From Alicyclobacillus herbarius DSM 13609 (lineage in GTDB: Bacteria; Bacillota; Bacilli; Alicyclobacillales; Alicyclobacillaceae), in assembly GCF_000430585.1 (NCBI RefSeq), contig NZ_AUMH01000012.1:1-64000 (forward strand): DNA of 64,000 bases, given 5' to 3'. The translations under genes were made by a program, and so were the position numbers. Position 1 is the first letter of the stretch. Each line of letters begins with the position of its first letter. The notes beneath the pieces are model-generated. The model did not search any database. It saw nothing but the letters and a program-made list of their open reading frames with translations, and was not told the DNA's origin. Positions 36,317 to 45,531 of the stretch are shown piece by piece.

Positions 36317-36398
36317 TTGAGCAACTGATATGGTTTCGGTTTTTCGCGGCCGCTCCTTCGGGACGGCTATTTATCTGAACTGAATTCGCAATGGGATT

Positions 36399-36427
36399 TT
36401 GCCCCTGCGCCTTGAGCGTGATACCCT
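36399..36427 (+). promoter_or_regulatory. promoter of the DUF402 gene
   Basis: TTGCCC (36399-36404), 17-bp spacer, extended -10 TGA-TACCCT (36422-36427). Confidence 0.45.
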
Positions 36428-36463
36428 AGAGAAAAGGCAGAACCAGGAGGAATGAGGCGGCCG

Positions 36464-36988
36464 ATGGGGCTAAGACCAGGGCGCGTACAACGGATCCATA
36501 AACGTGAAAACCGCGGTATTGACCGCACGAATGAGCCGTTTGTGATTGAACGGTTTACACGCCGTCAGGGGCTCATCACCATCCGCCGACCTGCCCTGGA
36601 GGGCGGTTACACTCAGCAGATGCGTGAAATCTATCCCCAGTGGGGGATTGGCGTCAGTACATGCCTGGTCGATGGACAACCAGTAAAACACCCACGTCTG
36701 CATTTTGACCACTACGTGGACTTGGTCAAGGTCTGGGAAGACCAGGACTACATCTATGTCGAGGACATGTACGTCGATGTGCTCATTTTTGAGCGGGCAT
36801 ACTATCATGTCATTGATTTAGAGGAGTTTGGCGAGGCGTTGTACAATCGCCAGATTAGCGCCGCAGAGGCAAGCCGGGTGATGGAGAATACGCAGCGGTT
36901 TGTCGATGGCATCAAGCGCAGCCGCCTGTCGTATCAGGTCTGGAAACAAAAGTATGGCGCCAGACCCCATCTCCCGCGTCGGCCGTAG
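36464..36988 (+). CDS. DUF402 protein, nucleoside tri-/diphosphate phosphatase (NtdP)-like
   Basis: About 174 residues with the DUF402 barrel: YPQWGIGVSTCLVDGQPVKH, then RLHFDHYVDLVKVWEDQDYIYVEDMYVDVLIF and the C-terminal ISAAEASRVMENTQRFVDGI. The family fold binds metal and hydrolyses nucleotides in the characterised Staphylococcus aureus member. AGGAGG lies 1 nt before ATG 36452 and 13 nt before ATG 36464, so the start is uncertain; 36464 is chosen. A second, shorter DUF402 gene lies at 44973. Confidence 0.8.
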   Translation: MGLRPGRVQRIHKRENRGIDRTNEPFVIERFTRRQGLITIRRPALEGGYTQQMREIYPQWGIGVSTCLVDGQPVKHPRLHFDHYVDLVKVWEDQDYIYVEDMYVDVLIFERAYYHVIDLEEFGEALYNRQISAAEASRVMENTQRFVDGIKRSRLSYQVWKQKYGARPHLPRRP

Positions 36989-37089
36989 CTGTTGAAATCC
37001 ACTCACTTGAGGCAGGGCAGATGGGAAGACAGAGGCGGCGTTTCAGCCGCACCCTGTCTGCTGACTGCGTGGACACAGGACGGATACGG

Positions 37090-37308
37090 CTATTCGATTT
37101 GTTCCATCACCTGTTCAGCGACCTTTTCGGCCGCTACATTGCTGCCGCTTTGCATCAGACGCTGCCCGCCCCTGCGAAACGCCTCCCAAGCGGCAATTCC
37201 GACACTTGCACCTACCAACATGGCGGTCATCGTGTTGATGCCGTTTCTCCGTCTAGGCATCATGCGGTGACGGACACCATCAGCCATTCCATTCATCAGG
37301 TCCCACAT
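37090..37308 (-). CDS. small membrane-associated protein, unknown
   Basis: A 72-residue protein: a basic N-terminus, one hydrophobic segment (INTMTAMLVGASVGIAAWEAF) and an amphipathic helix rich in Ala, Glu and Gln. It resembles the short YtxH/DUF3918-type proteins of Bacilli, but the match is loose. The ATG at 37308 has GGGAGGTGCTGG just upstream, which supports translation. It is divergent from mutY. Confidence 0.55.
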   Translation of the reverse strand: MWDLMNGMADGVRHRMMPRRRNGINTMTAMLVGASVGIAAWEAFRRGGQRLMQSGSNVAAEKVAEQVMEQIE

Positions 37309-37329
37309 GGCCAGCACCTCCCGGGCGTA

Positions 37330-37358
37330 TTGTACCCAAACGCGGAATTTGCTATTGA
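37330..37358 (+). promoter_or_regulatory. mutY promoter
   Basis: TTGTAC (37330-37335), 17-bp spacer, extended -10 TGC-TATTGA (37353-37358). Confidence 0.5.
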
Positions 37359-37390
37359 TGAAATTGGAACCGTGCGTGAGGAGGAAGTGT

Positions 37391-38554
37391 GTGCAGACAG
37401 ACAAGTGTCCCCATCCGGCGCATAGACTTATAACATGGTACGAGCAAAATTGCCGTGACCTGCCTTGGCGTCATACGACCGATCCGTACGCCATTTGGCT
37501 CAGTGAAACGATGTTGCAACAAACCCGGGTTGAGACGGTTATCCCGTATTATCACGAGTTTTTGGCAAGGTTCCCGACGATTCAGCAACTGGCCGCAGCG
37601 GATGAAGCAGAAGTTCTCAAAATGTGGCAGGGATTGGGCTACTACTCCCGCGCTCGTAACTTACACAAGGCGGCGAAACTGGTTGTGGAGCGGTACGGAG
37701 GTTCCATTCCATCCGAGGCCGCGTTTTTGGCTACACTACCGGGAATAGGCCCGTATACGTTGGGAGCCATTTTGTCCATCGCTTTCAACCAGCCAGTACC
37801 CGCAGTGGACGGGAATGTCCTACGGGTGATGGCGCGCTATTTGGGCGTAGATAAGCCGATTCAATCGCAGGCCGCGAAACGCGTGGTCCACGATGCCGTC
37901 GAGTCGTGGCTCACAGAGACAACCCCAGCCAAGCTGACTCAAGCCCTGATGGAACTGGGGGCTTTGGTATGTATCCCGAGAAATCCTCGTTGTGACAAGT
38001 GTCCACTACAAGCTGACTGTGAGGCGCTTCGCATAGACCGAGTGCACGAGTTGCCGCAAAGAACGAAGGCGAAGCCGCGGCGACAGGTCACCGTTGTGGC
38101 TCTGTGGTGTGAGGATGAGCGGGGCGTGTTGCTGGAGCAGCGTCCGGACGCCGGGTTACTCGCGAGTATGTGGCAGCTACCGGCGGTTGAGCTGACGGAT
38201 GAAGGGGTGGATGAACGGGGGCGCCAACAGGCCGCAGCGGTGAAGCTGGCCGAACTCTCGTGCATGGGCGGGAAATCGGAGTGCTTCATAAAGGCGGACC
38301 GGGTGGCAGAGGCAAACGAGATCGAATTCGCGCTGGTCGGGCGCGATAAACACATCTTTTCTCATGTCGAGTGGGACGTATTTGTCTATCGCCCGGTCTC
38401 TGTTGTGGGCTTTCCGCGGCGTCTGAAGCCGGGATACGAGTTTGCTCACCTAGATGACCTCGAGGCGTTTGCCTTGCCTCGGGTATATGAAAAATTGCTC
38501 GAGTCGATACCAGCAGGTAGGAATGTCAAAGGACCTGTGCGAATGAATGGGTAA
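37391..38554 (+). CDS. mutY: A/G-specific adenine glycosylase
   Basis: A 387-residue MutY. Catalytic Glu in WLSETMLQQTRV and Asp in VPAVDGNVLRVMARYL; helix-hairpin-helix LPGIGPYTLGAIL; 4Fe-4S cluster CIPRNPRCDKCPLQADC (C-X6-C-X2-C-X5-C); C-terminal NUDIX-like 8-oxoG recognition domain from about residue 220. It removes A opposite 8-oxoguanine. GTG 37391 has GAGGAGG close upstream. Confidence 0.95.
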   Translation: MQTDKCPHPAHRLITWYEQNCRDLPWRHTTDPYAIWLSETMLQQTRVETVIPYYHEFLARFPTIQQLAAADEAEVLKMWQGLGYYSRARNLHKAAKLVVERYGGSIPSEAAFLATLPGIGPYTLGAILSIAFNQPVPAVDGNVLRVMARYLGVDKPIQSQAAKRVVHDAVESWLTETTPAKLTQALMELGALVCIPRNPRCDKCPLQADCEALRIDRVHELPQRTKAKPRRQVTVVALWCEDERGVLLEQRPDAGLLASMWQLPAVELTDEGVDERGRQQAAAVKLAELSCMGGKSECFIKADRVAEANEIEFALVGRDKHIFSHVEWDVFVYRPVSVVGFPRRLKPGYEFAHLDDLEAFALPRVYEKLLESIPAGRNVKGPVRMNG

Positions 38555-38612
38555 CCGATGAGATGGCCATCGACCAAAACGAAAGGACAAACCACGTTTG
38601 GAGGGGTGTCGC

Positions 38613-39254
38613 ATGGAGCTCACGCTCAGTCGCAATCAGTTGATGAGCAAGGTATTCTTCGGACTGTTTCTGAGCTTATTGTCTGCGTTTGTGGGGCTCG
38701 GGGTCGGTTGCTATCTCCCGCCGGCTTTGATAGTGGTCGCCATGGTCGCGGAGTTGGTCATGATTGTGGTGGCCATGTTCATTCAGCGCTCTCGTCGCAT
38801 CGGTATGGGTTTTGTCATGGCCTTCACGTTTATTTCTGGGCTGACGTTGTACCCGATTATCTCCGTGAAGATCTCCCAGCTCGGAGCGACCTTGGTCCTT
38901 GAAGCGGCAGGGGTGACTGCCGCGACGTTCTTGATCTCGGCCTTGGTGGCCGCCCGTAGCGACTTCGACTTTTCATTCTTGGCCGGCTTTTTGTTCATTG
39001 GCTTGTTGGCCCTGCTCTTAACGGGCATAGTCTCGCTGTTTATCAGTTTTTCAACGGTCGCGGAGCTGATCTATTGTGTCCTCGGCATCGCCATTTTTGT
39101 CGGCTACGTCCTGTTTGACGTGAATCGTATGGCTCATCACGGCGTGGCGGAAGACCAGGTGGCCTGGGTCGTGCTCTCCTTATATCTGGACATTATCAAC
39201 CTGTTCCTGTTTATCCTGCGCTTGATGGGGGTGCTGCAGTCCTCCCGGGACTGA
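38613..39254 (+). CDS. Bax inhibitor-1/YccA family membrane protein
   Basis: About 213 residues with seven hydrophobic segments and the BI-1 signature near the end (IFVGYVLFDVNRMAH, LYLDIINLFLFILRLMG). Bacterial members leak Ca2+ in a pH-dependent way and have two conserved Asp residues, here probably in FDVNR and YLDIINL. The start at 38613 has GGAGGGG 7 nt upstream. Cellular role unknown. Confidence 0.88.
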   Translation: MELTLSRNQLMSKVFFGLFLSLLSAFVGLGVGCYLPPALIVVAMVAELVMIVVAMFIQRSRRIGMGFVMAFTFISGLTLYPIISVKISQLGATLVLEAAGVTAATFLISALVAARSDFDFSFLAGFLFIGLLALLLTGIVSLFISFSTVAELIYCVLGIAIFVGYVLFDVNRMAHHGVAEDQVAWVVLSLYLDIINLFLFILRLMGVLQSSRD

Positions 39255-39272
39255 CGTGTACAAGGGTTGTTC

Positions 39273-39305
39273 GGAAAAGGAGGCTATCACCTGGCTACCT
39301 TTTCC
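39273..39305 (+). terminator. hairpin after the BI-1 gene
   Basis: GGAAAAGG (39273-39280) and CCTTTTCC (39298-39305) are perfect arms, 18 bp after the stop codon. No T tract follows, so termination is uncertain. Confidence 0.4.
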
Positions 39306-39396
39306 CCAGGCCACAGAAAGCTAAACACGGAGCAGCTGAAGCTTTGCTAGCGCGTCGGGGACCGTCGTTTTTGGCCGGATGGCCGCGATCCGCCAT

Positions 39397-39425
39397 TTGC
39401 GTGCATCCGCGCCACTCGCTATAAT
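39397..39425 (+). promoter_or_regulatory. leuS promoter
   Basis: TTGCGT (39397-39402), 17-bp spacer, TATAAT (39420-39425). The leader is about 105 nt, too short for a T-box, and no T-box core sequence is seen. Confidence 0.7.
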
Positions 39426-39536
39426 ATCTGGCAATATCACATGACCGCCACCGGTCAGTTTGAAACGGATGGGGTTTCGCCTCTCGTCCGCGCGGGGATG
39501 GGGGCTTTTTGTTTACCGAAGGAGTCGACGCGAAAT

Positions 39537-41966
39537 ATGGAATACAACGTACGAGCGGTAGAGAAAAAGTGGAAGCAGCGCTGGCGCGAACAAGGCGCTC
39601 ACAAGGTGAACGAAGCGAGCGGAAAGCCCAAGTACTACTGTTTGGACATGTTCCCGTATCCGTCCGGAAGTGGTCTGCACGTGGGGCACTGGCGCGGGTA
39701 TACGATTTCCGACGTGTGGAGCCGCTATAAAAAGTTGCAAGGCTATGAGGTGCTACACCCGATGGGCTGGGACGCGTTTGGCTTGCCCGCCGAAAACTAC
39801 GCGATTTCCCACGGCGTCCATCCGGCGGTCTCGACGGCCGAAAACGTGGCCAATTTTAAGCGCCAACTTGAAGAAATCGGCGCGATGTACGACTGGGATC
39901 GAGAAATTAACACGAGCAGTCCGGAGTTTTACAAGTGGACCCAATACTTTTTTACAAAGATGTTTGAGCGTGGTTTAGCGTACAAAAAGAAGATGCCCAT
40001 CAACTGGTGCCCCAGCTGTAAAACCGGATTGGCCAATGAAGAAGTCGTCGACGGAAAGTGTGACCGCTGTGGCAGCGATGTCACCAAACGCGAGATGGAA
40101 CAGTGGATGCTGCGCATCACCGCGTATGCGGACAGGCTCTTGGAAGACCTAGACAAGCTGGACTGGCCGGATAAGGTAAAACGCATGCAACGGGCCTGGA
40201 TTGGCCGCTCCGAAGGCGCGCGTATCCTGTTTCGGGTTAAGGGGCATGAGCAGGAGACGATTGAGGTGTTCTCCACCCGCCCGGATACCCTGTATGGGGC
40301 CACGTACATGGTGTTGGCGCCAGAACACCCACTGGTGAACCGGATAACGGCGCCGGAACAACGCGCGCAGGTCGAGGAATACGTGGCAGAGACGCTGAAA
40401 AAGTCGTCGATTGATCGGCAGGTGGTCGACAAGACCAAGACGGGCGTGTTCATCGGCGCCTATGCCGAACACCCGTTGACCGGCGAAGCGTTGCCGATTT
40501 GGATCTCCGACTACGTTCTGATGGACTACGGCACGGGTGCCATCATGGCTGTCCCCGCCCACGACGAACGGGACTACGAGTTTGCGCAAGCGTTTCATCT
40601 GCCCATCCGCCAGGTAATTGAGCCGTTTGATCCGGAAGTGGCGAAAGAGGTCAAAGACGGCCTTTATACAGGGCCGGGGCGCCTGATTCACTCTGGCGAC
40701 CTGGACGGCCTCGATGTCGAGGCCGGCAAAAAGGCGATGATTGAACGGCTCAAGGCGAAAGGACTGGGGGATGCGACCGTCAACTACCGCATGCGCGACT
40801 GGGTGTTTGCCCGGCAGAGGTATTGGGGCGAACCGATTCCCATTATTTATTGTCCCCAGTGCGGGACAGTGCCCGTACCTGATGACCAGCTGCCCGTAAC
40901 GCTCCCGGATGTCGAGCGGTATGAGCCAACTGGAACGGGCGAGTCGCCGCTGGCAGCGATTGAATCGTTTGTCCATACCACGTGTCCCAAGTGTGGTGGG
41001 CCGGCCCGAAGAGAGACCGATACGATGCCGCAGTGGGCGGGATCGAGCTGGTATTTCCTGCGCTATGCCGATCCGCACAACGATTCGGCGCCGTTCAGCA
41101 AGGAAGCGGCCAACCGTTGGCTGCCGGTCGATATGTATATTGGCGGCGTTGAGCACGCGGTTCTGCATCTGTTGTACGCGCGCTTCTTTACGAAAGTGAT
41201 TCATGACCTGGGCCTGATTGATTTTGACGAGCCGTTCCAGCGCCTGTTCAACCAAGGCATGTTGACGCTGAACGGGGCGAAGATGAGCAAGTCAAAAGGC
41301 AATGTGGTCAATCCGGACGACATTATTGACAAGTTCGGCGTAGACGCGCTACGGGTCTATGAGCTGTTTGTCGGTCCACCAGAAGACGATGCCGAGTGGA
41401 GCACCAACGGCCTGGAGGGTGTAAGCCGCTTCTTGAACCGGTACTATCGGTTATTTGCCGCCTCTCGGGAGAACCCTGCTGTGGAGCGCGAATCGTTGAC
41501 GCGCCTGCGGCACCGGTTTGTCGCTACCCTTTCCGAGCGGATGGAAAACTTTAAGCTGAACACGGCCATCAGTGCCTTTATGGAATACACCAACGCCCTT
41601 ACTGAGGAGGCGCGCAACGGAGGACTGGACAAAGCCACATTGGAAACGATGGCGGTGACGATTGCCCCGTTTGCTCCGCATCTGGGTGAGGAGTTATGGT
41701 CTCAACTGGGCCATCCGGAGTCGGTGTTCAATGCTTCCTGGCCGGATTACGAGGAGCGCTGGCTCAAGGATGAGGAAGTCGAGATTGCGGTGCAGGTAAA
41801 TGGGCGAGTACGCGGCCACGCGGTGGTGTCTGTGGAGGCGGGCAAGGAGGAGGTTCTCGCGCAGGTCCGACAAACCCCCGAAATCGCCGAGTGGTTGGTT
41901 GGAAAAGAGATTGTGAAGGAGATCTATGTGCCGGGACGATTGGTCAATCTGGTTGTGAAGGGGTGA
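39537..41966 (+). CDS. leuS: leucyl-tRNA synthetase
   Basis: An 809-residue bacterial LeuRS (B. subtilis 804). HIGH motif HVGHWRGYT near residue 50; zinc-1 Cys CPSC/CDRC; CP1 editing domain with the threonine-rich TRPDTLYGATY and the conserved Asp site in AVPAHDERDYEFA; zinc-2 CPQC/CPKC; KMSKS motif in GAKMSKSKGNVV; C-terminal tRNA-binding domain. The start at 39537 is the family start; the ORF extension to 39441 is upstream leader. Confidence 0.97.
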   Translation: MEYNVRAVEKKWKQRWREQGAHKVNEASGKPKYYCLDMFPYPSGSGLHVGHWRGYTISDVWSRYKKLQGYEVLHPMGWDAFGLPAENYAISHGVHPAVSTAENVANFKRQLEEIGAMYDWDREINTSSPEFYKWTQYFFTKMFERGLAYKKKMPINWCPSCKTGLANEEVVDGKCDRCGSDVTKREMEQWMLRITAYADRLLEDLDKLDWPDKVKRMQRAWIGRSEGARILFRVKGHEQETIEVFSTRPDTLYGATYMVLAPEHPLVNRITAPEQRAQVEEYVAETLKKSSIDRQVVDKTKTGVFIGAYAEHPLTGEALPIWISDYVLMDYGTGAIMAVPAHDERDYEFAQAFHLPIRQVIEPFDPEVAKEVKDGLYTGPGRLIHSGDLDGLDVEAGKKAMIERLKAKGLGDATVNYRMRDWVFARQRYWGEPIPIIYCPQCGTVPVPDDQLPVTLPDVERYEPTGTGESPLAAIESFVHTTCPKCGGPARRETDTMPQWAGSSWYFLRYADPHNDSAPFSKEAANRWLPVDMYIGGVEHAVLHLLYARFFTKVIHDLGLIDFDEPFQRLFNQGMLTLNGAKMSKSKGNVVNPDDIIDKFGVDALRVYELFVGPPEDDAEWSTNGLEGVSRFLNRYYRLFAASRENPAVERESLTRLRHRFVATLSERMENFKLNTAISAFMEYTNALTEEARNGGLDKATLETMAVTIAPFAPHLGEELWSQLGHPESVFNASWPDYEERWLKDEEVEIAVQVNGRVRGHAVVSVEAGKEEVLAQVRQTPEIAEWLVGKEIVKEIYVPGRLVNLVVKG

Positions 41967-41970
41967 CACC

Positions 41971-42663
41971 ATGCCTCCCGTCCAGGCCGATGAGCATAAG
42001 CTGTACTACCGGATTGCCCAACAGATTCGCGGTATGATTGAAGAAGGGGTGCTCAGGCCGGGAGACCGGCTGCCCCCTCTGGCCGAGCTGGCGGAGCAGT
42101 TTGGCTGCAGCCGAGCCACGGTGCGGGAGGCTTTGGGTGCCCTGCGCGGTCAAGGGCTGGTGGAGTTTCGCCATGGCAACGGCACCTATGTCCGCACGGC
42201 AGCGGTGCAAATGTGGATGGAGCCGCTGGAGGCGGCGCTTCTTCTCGGACAAGGCGAAATCAGGCAGCTGCTGGAGGCGATGACCGCTCTCTTGGCGGGC
42301 ATCGCCAGCGTTGCGGCTGCACGTGCCGAGGAGACAGATTTTGCCCCTTTGACCCAGGCGATGTTCCAAGTGGAATGCGCCTACCCGCGCGGCGAGGATG
42401 CGATTGCGGCCGATATGGCCTTTTATTTGACGCTCGCGGCATGCTCGGGTAACGAGGTATTGGAAAATGCACTGCGTGTGACGCAAGAAGCGTTGCGCAG
42501 CGCCCTACGCCTTGTGGCGGACGAGTGGCAAAGTGGGGTCAACACTTGCCGGGCGGTTTACGACGCGGTGCTGGCCGGAGACGCCCATAGAGCTCGCGAG
42601 ATTCTTTATGCGTATGGGCAAACCATGGTACAGCGGATTGAGTCGCGGACAAACGGATCCTAG
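41971..42663 (+). CDS. GntR-family regulator (FadR-like)
   Basis: A 230-residue regulator. The winged helix covers residues about 10-75 (YYRIAQQIRGMIEEGVLRPGDRLPP, then CSRATVREALGALRGQGLVE). The C-terminal domain is helical and FCD-like but lacks most of the His ligands of that fold (only CSGNEVLEN and AHRAREIL remain recognisable). The start lies 4 bp after leuS, with AAGGGGTGA inside the leuS end, so it is probably cotranscribed. Target genes unknown. Confidence 0.82.
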   Translation: MPPVQADEHKLYYRIAQQIRGMIEEGVLRPGDRLPPLAELAEQFGCSRATVREALGALRGQGLVEFRHGNGTYVRTAAVQMWMEPLEAALLLGQGEIRQLLEAMTALLAGIASVAAARAEETDFAPLTQAMFQVECAYPRGEDAIAADMAFYLTLAACSGNEVLENALRVTQEALRSALRLVADEWQSGVNTCRAVYDAVLAGDAHRAREILYAYGQTMVQRIESRTNGS

Positions 42664-42679
42664 ACAAGGTCAAAATCCG

Positions 42680-42708
42680 TTTTCAATTTCAGGATAACGG
42701 TGTATAAT
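42680..42708 (+). promoter_or_regulatory. promoter of the KTN-domain gene
   Basis: TTTTCA (42680-42685), 17-bp spacer, TATAAT (42703-42708). Confidence 0.65.
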
Positions 42709-42767
42709 AACGATGTAAGCGCTATCAGAATCATGAACTCCCACACCAACTGGGGAGATGATCGGAT

Positions 42768-43202
42768 ATGCACGGGAAGTACGAACTACTTGTGGTTGCG
42801 TTTTCGGATGTAGGTGTGGATTACGTACGACGGGCCCAGCAGCTTGGTGCACGCGTACGCGTCCTGGATTGTTTCGACATATACCACCGCCAACTGCGTG
42901 AAACGTACGGTGCGCAGAACCTTTTGACCACGGAGGGCAATCGTGTGGCCGTGCGGGAGGCAGTAGCGCGTGAAGGTCTAGATGTGGCCATTGTACACGC
43001 GGACGTGGATTTGGTTCGCACCGCACTGGTGGTGCAATCCCTTTGTCAAGCGGGTGTACCGGAGGTGCTGGTGGTTACAGACAACCGGGCGCACCGTCGC
43101 ATGTTTCGCCGCTTGGGGGCCCATCAGGTAATAGTCGCTTCGGGAATGGAGGCGGCGTGGGCGCAACTGTATCGGTATTTGCCCAAGCACATGCCGGCTT
43201 GA
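42768..43202 (+). CDS. TrkA-N/KTN (RCK)-like nucleotide-binding protein
   Basis: A 144-residue single domain like the KTN part of K+ channel regulators: YELLVVAFSDVGVDYVRRAQQLGARVRVLDCFD, DVAIVHADVDLVRTALVVQSLC and HRRMFRRLGAHQVIVASGME. The glycine motif of the Rossmann loop, usually GxGxxG, is reduced to FSDVGVDY. No TrkA-C domain or channel gene is near. It may have lost nucleotide binding or bind something else. Start supported by GGGGAGATG. Confidence 0.6.
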   Translation: MHGKYELLVVAFSDVGVDYVRRAQQLGARVRVLDCFDIYHRQLRETYGAQNLLTTEGNRVAVREAVAREGLDVAIVHADVDLVRTALVVQSLCQAGVPEVLVVTDNRAHRRMFRRLGAHQVIVASGMEAAWAQLYRYLPKHMPA

Positions 43203-43438
43203 GCATGCGAAGCAAACGCCTTGTGATCTCACGTAAGCGTAACGCTTGGCCGGTTAACCTAGATGCTGGCGATGCCAGGACATAATTGAGCGTGAACAAC
43301 CTCCTTCTCTGACGGTCGGTTTAGCTACCGCATCGTAGGGAAGGTTTTATTTTTCGGCGACTTTGAATCCGTGTGCGGCGGCTGTGGTTGGGATATGGTA
43401 TTATCAACTTGATATGAACCTGGCAAGAAGGTGACCGT

Positions 43439-43633
43439 ATGTCGCAGCTGCAAAAAGTGACGTTTTTTTGTCTGGCGGTCATAACCATGGCTTGTTTTGC
43501 TGTGGGTAGTGTGATGCTGGCTGAGGAACGCGGCGGAGTGGCCGCCCTGTTGTTCGTTGCAGCCATTCTATTAACCGGGATTGGGTTTATAACGCGCAAG
43601 CGTATTCTCCGCCACAGTACCCAGCGGCTGTAG
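43439..43633 (+). CDS. ylaF: YlaF/DUF5325-like small membrane protein
   Basis: A 64-residue protein with two hydrophobic helices (VTFFCLAVITMACFAVGSVML and VAALLFVAAILLTGIGFI) separated by AEERGG and a basic end. Size and pattern fit YlaF of B. subtilis; function unknown. AAGGTGA precedes the ATG. The 236-bp gap before it shows no gene. Confidence 0.65.
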   Translation: MSQLQKVTFFCLAVITMACFAVGSVMLAEERGGVAALLFVAAILLTGIGFITRKRILRHSTQRL

Positions 43634-43785
43634 CCGCATGCGCGCCCGTAGCGGTGGGCCTTCATAGGATCGGACATCACGAAAAAGCCCTTTGCGCATT
43701 TTTGTCGGAAATGGATTGCCCTGCGAGCGGTCTGTGAAGTGGCACGTTGACTGTCCCAGCACTTGACGGAAAAGGTGGTTGGGCC

Positions 43786-44976
43786 GTGGGCGTTTCCCCG
43801 AAACAAACGGAAATGCGCCGATACCTCTGGCGCGTCGTTGAAGTGATGTCGCTGTTGGCCTTGGTGGTCGTACTGCTGGCGGCCTTCGCGTTCGCATGGC
43901 CTTACATTTTTCCGTTCGTGATTGGCGGCGTGCTGGCGATGATTCTGCTGCCCTTGGTGCGTTGGTGTGAGCACCTGGGAATGGGCCGCACAGTCGCTGT
44001 ACTTACCGTGATGGTGGGTATTGTCGTCTTGTTTTTGCTCATTTTTACATATTTAGCCATCGCTATCGCCAAAGAGGCCACAACACTTACCGCAAAGCTG
44101 CCGGAGTATTTCACGCAGGCGCAAGGGTGGGCACAACAACGCCTGCAACAAGCCATGGCAGCCTACGGGCAGCTTCCGCCCCAGATTACCTCGGGACTCC
44201 AGGACGCAGTGAGCCATGTCCTGAAAGCGATAGAAGGGTGGTTCAATAACCTCGCCACCTTTATCTTGAATTCACTCACCATGTTGCCCGAATGGACGTT
44301 TGTGGTTGTCATCGCTTTGATTGCCACCTTTTTTATGCTTGTGCGCCGGGAGCGCATGTACGGTAGCTTTCTGCGCATCCTCCCGCCCGGTTGGTCCGGC
44401 AAGGTGCAGGTCGTTGTCAACGACGTCGTGCGCGCGTTCATTGGCACGATTCGCGTACAGGTCATCCTGATGATTCTATCCGCAGTCTTGGGCGTACTCG
44501 GGATGTGGGTGCTGAACATTCCCTACGCCCTGATTCTCGGTCTGTTGTTCGGCATTTCCGGCCTGATTCCGGTTCTCGGTTCGGCGGTTATGACGGTACC
44601 TTGGGCGGCTGGGGCGCTTCTCCTGGGTGACCTGCCCATGGCCATCAAGGTGCTTTTGATTCAAGTGGTGATTTCGTTCATTCGCCACCTCGTTGAGCCG
44701 AAGATTCTGGCGGACAGTGTCGGTTTGGATACGCTGTCAACCCTGTTTGCTCTGTACATAGGAATGAAGCTGCTCGGAGTTGTAGGTTTGTTTGTCGGTC
44801 CGATTGCGCTCATCGCCGTCAAATCGCTGCTGCGGATTCGACTGTTTGTCGATTTTCTGCCGGCCGAAGCGCAGCCGGTGGGCGATCCGCTGGTTCAACC
44901 GGTGGTCGACGCGTCCGCTGGGAATACGTCCGAGGTCGAGAAGTCGGGTTCTGAACCGCGGAGGGACGAGGAATGA
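43786..44976 (+). CDS. AI-2E family (PerM/YtvI-like) membrane permease
   Basis: A 396-residue protein with the AI-2E exporter fold: two N-terminal helices, a third, a large helical soluble insert (about residues 95-160), then five more helices. Signatures: LILGLLFGISGLIPVLGSAV and FIRHLVEPKILADSVGLDTLSTLFALYIGMKLLGVVGLFVGP (central motif IRHLVEPKILA). It resembles the sporulation protein YtvI, so a spore role is possible. GTG 43786 follows AAAGGTGG. The stop overlaps the next start by 4 bp. Confidence 0.83.
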   Translation: MGVSPKQTEMRRYLWRVVEVMSLLALVVVLLAAFAFAWPYIFPFVIGGVLAMILLPLVRWCEHLGMGRTVAVLTVMVGIVVLFLLIFTYLAIAIAKEATTLTAKLPEYFTQAQGWAQQRLQQAMAAYGQLPPQITSGLQDAVSHVLKAIEGWFNNLATFILNSLTMLPEWTFVVVIALIATFFMLVRRERMYGSFLRILPPGWSGKVQVVVNDVVRAFIGTIRVQVILMILSAVLGVLGMWVLNIPYALILGLLFGISGLIPVLGSAVMTVPWAAGALLLGDLPMAIKVLLIQVVISFIRHLVEPKILADSVGLDTLSTLFALYIGMKLLGVVGLFVGPIALIAVKSLLRIRLFVDFLPAEAQPVGDPLVQPVVDASAGNTSEVEKSGSEPRRDEE

Positions 44977-45461
44977 AAATTACAAGTCTGCACGGCGACG
45001 GTCGCCCACACCGTACCTGGCTTCGCGCCGAAGTGACGGATGACCCTTGGGCGTTTTTCATTCCTCCAGGCAGTCCGGTGATGGAGGCGGATGGACGCTG
45101 CTGGTCAGACTCTGATCCGGTCTTGCTCCTGTTTTGGCCGGGCGAGTTCTATCAAGCGTGTCTCTTGATGCGAGATGCTGGCACGGATTATTACTGCAAT
45201 GTGATCACACCGCCCGTGTATGACCCGCAGGCAGGGGTGCGCTTTCACGACCTGGATATTGACGTGCTGCGGATGCAGGGCGTGCTGAAGGTGGCAGACG
45301 AAGATGAGTTTCAGGTGCGCAGCTCATTGTACCCGTCCACATGGGTAGCTGCGGCATTGGCCGCGCGGGACAGGTTGGTGGAGGCCGCTTATGCCCAAAG
45401 CGGCCCGTTTTCCCCTAGCCTTGCTCATCGCTGGCGTGCCTGGCTGAAACGTCGCGGATGA
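44973..45461 (+). CDS. DUF402 domain protein
   Basis: A 162-residue DUF402 protein: LLFWPGEFYQACLLMRDAGTDYYCNVITPP followed by FHDLDIDVLRMQGVLKVADEDEF. The acidic residues (D..D.DV and ADEDEF) match the metal site of FomD/NtdP-like enzymes. Overlap by ATGA with the permease gene suggests translational coupling. It is a distant paralogue of the gene at 36464. Confidence 0.75.
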   Translation: MKITSLHGDGRPHRTWLRAEVTDDPWAFFIPPGSPVMEADGRCWSDSDPVLLLFWPGEFYQACLLMRDAGTDYYCNVITPPVYDPQAGVRFHDLDIDVLRMQGVLKVADEDEFQVRSSLYPSTWVAAALAARDRLVEAAYAQSGPFSPSLAHRWRAWLKRRG

Positions 45462-45531
45462 CAACGGCCTCTCAGTATGCTGGTAGGCGCTCGGTTTGTT
45501 GACGGCCTCCCGATGCATTCGGGAAGCCATG

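Noticed and set aside
39426-39536. T-box leader for leuS
   Set aside because: The leader after the predicted promoter is about 105 nt and lacks the T-box core and an antiterminator/terminator pair.
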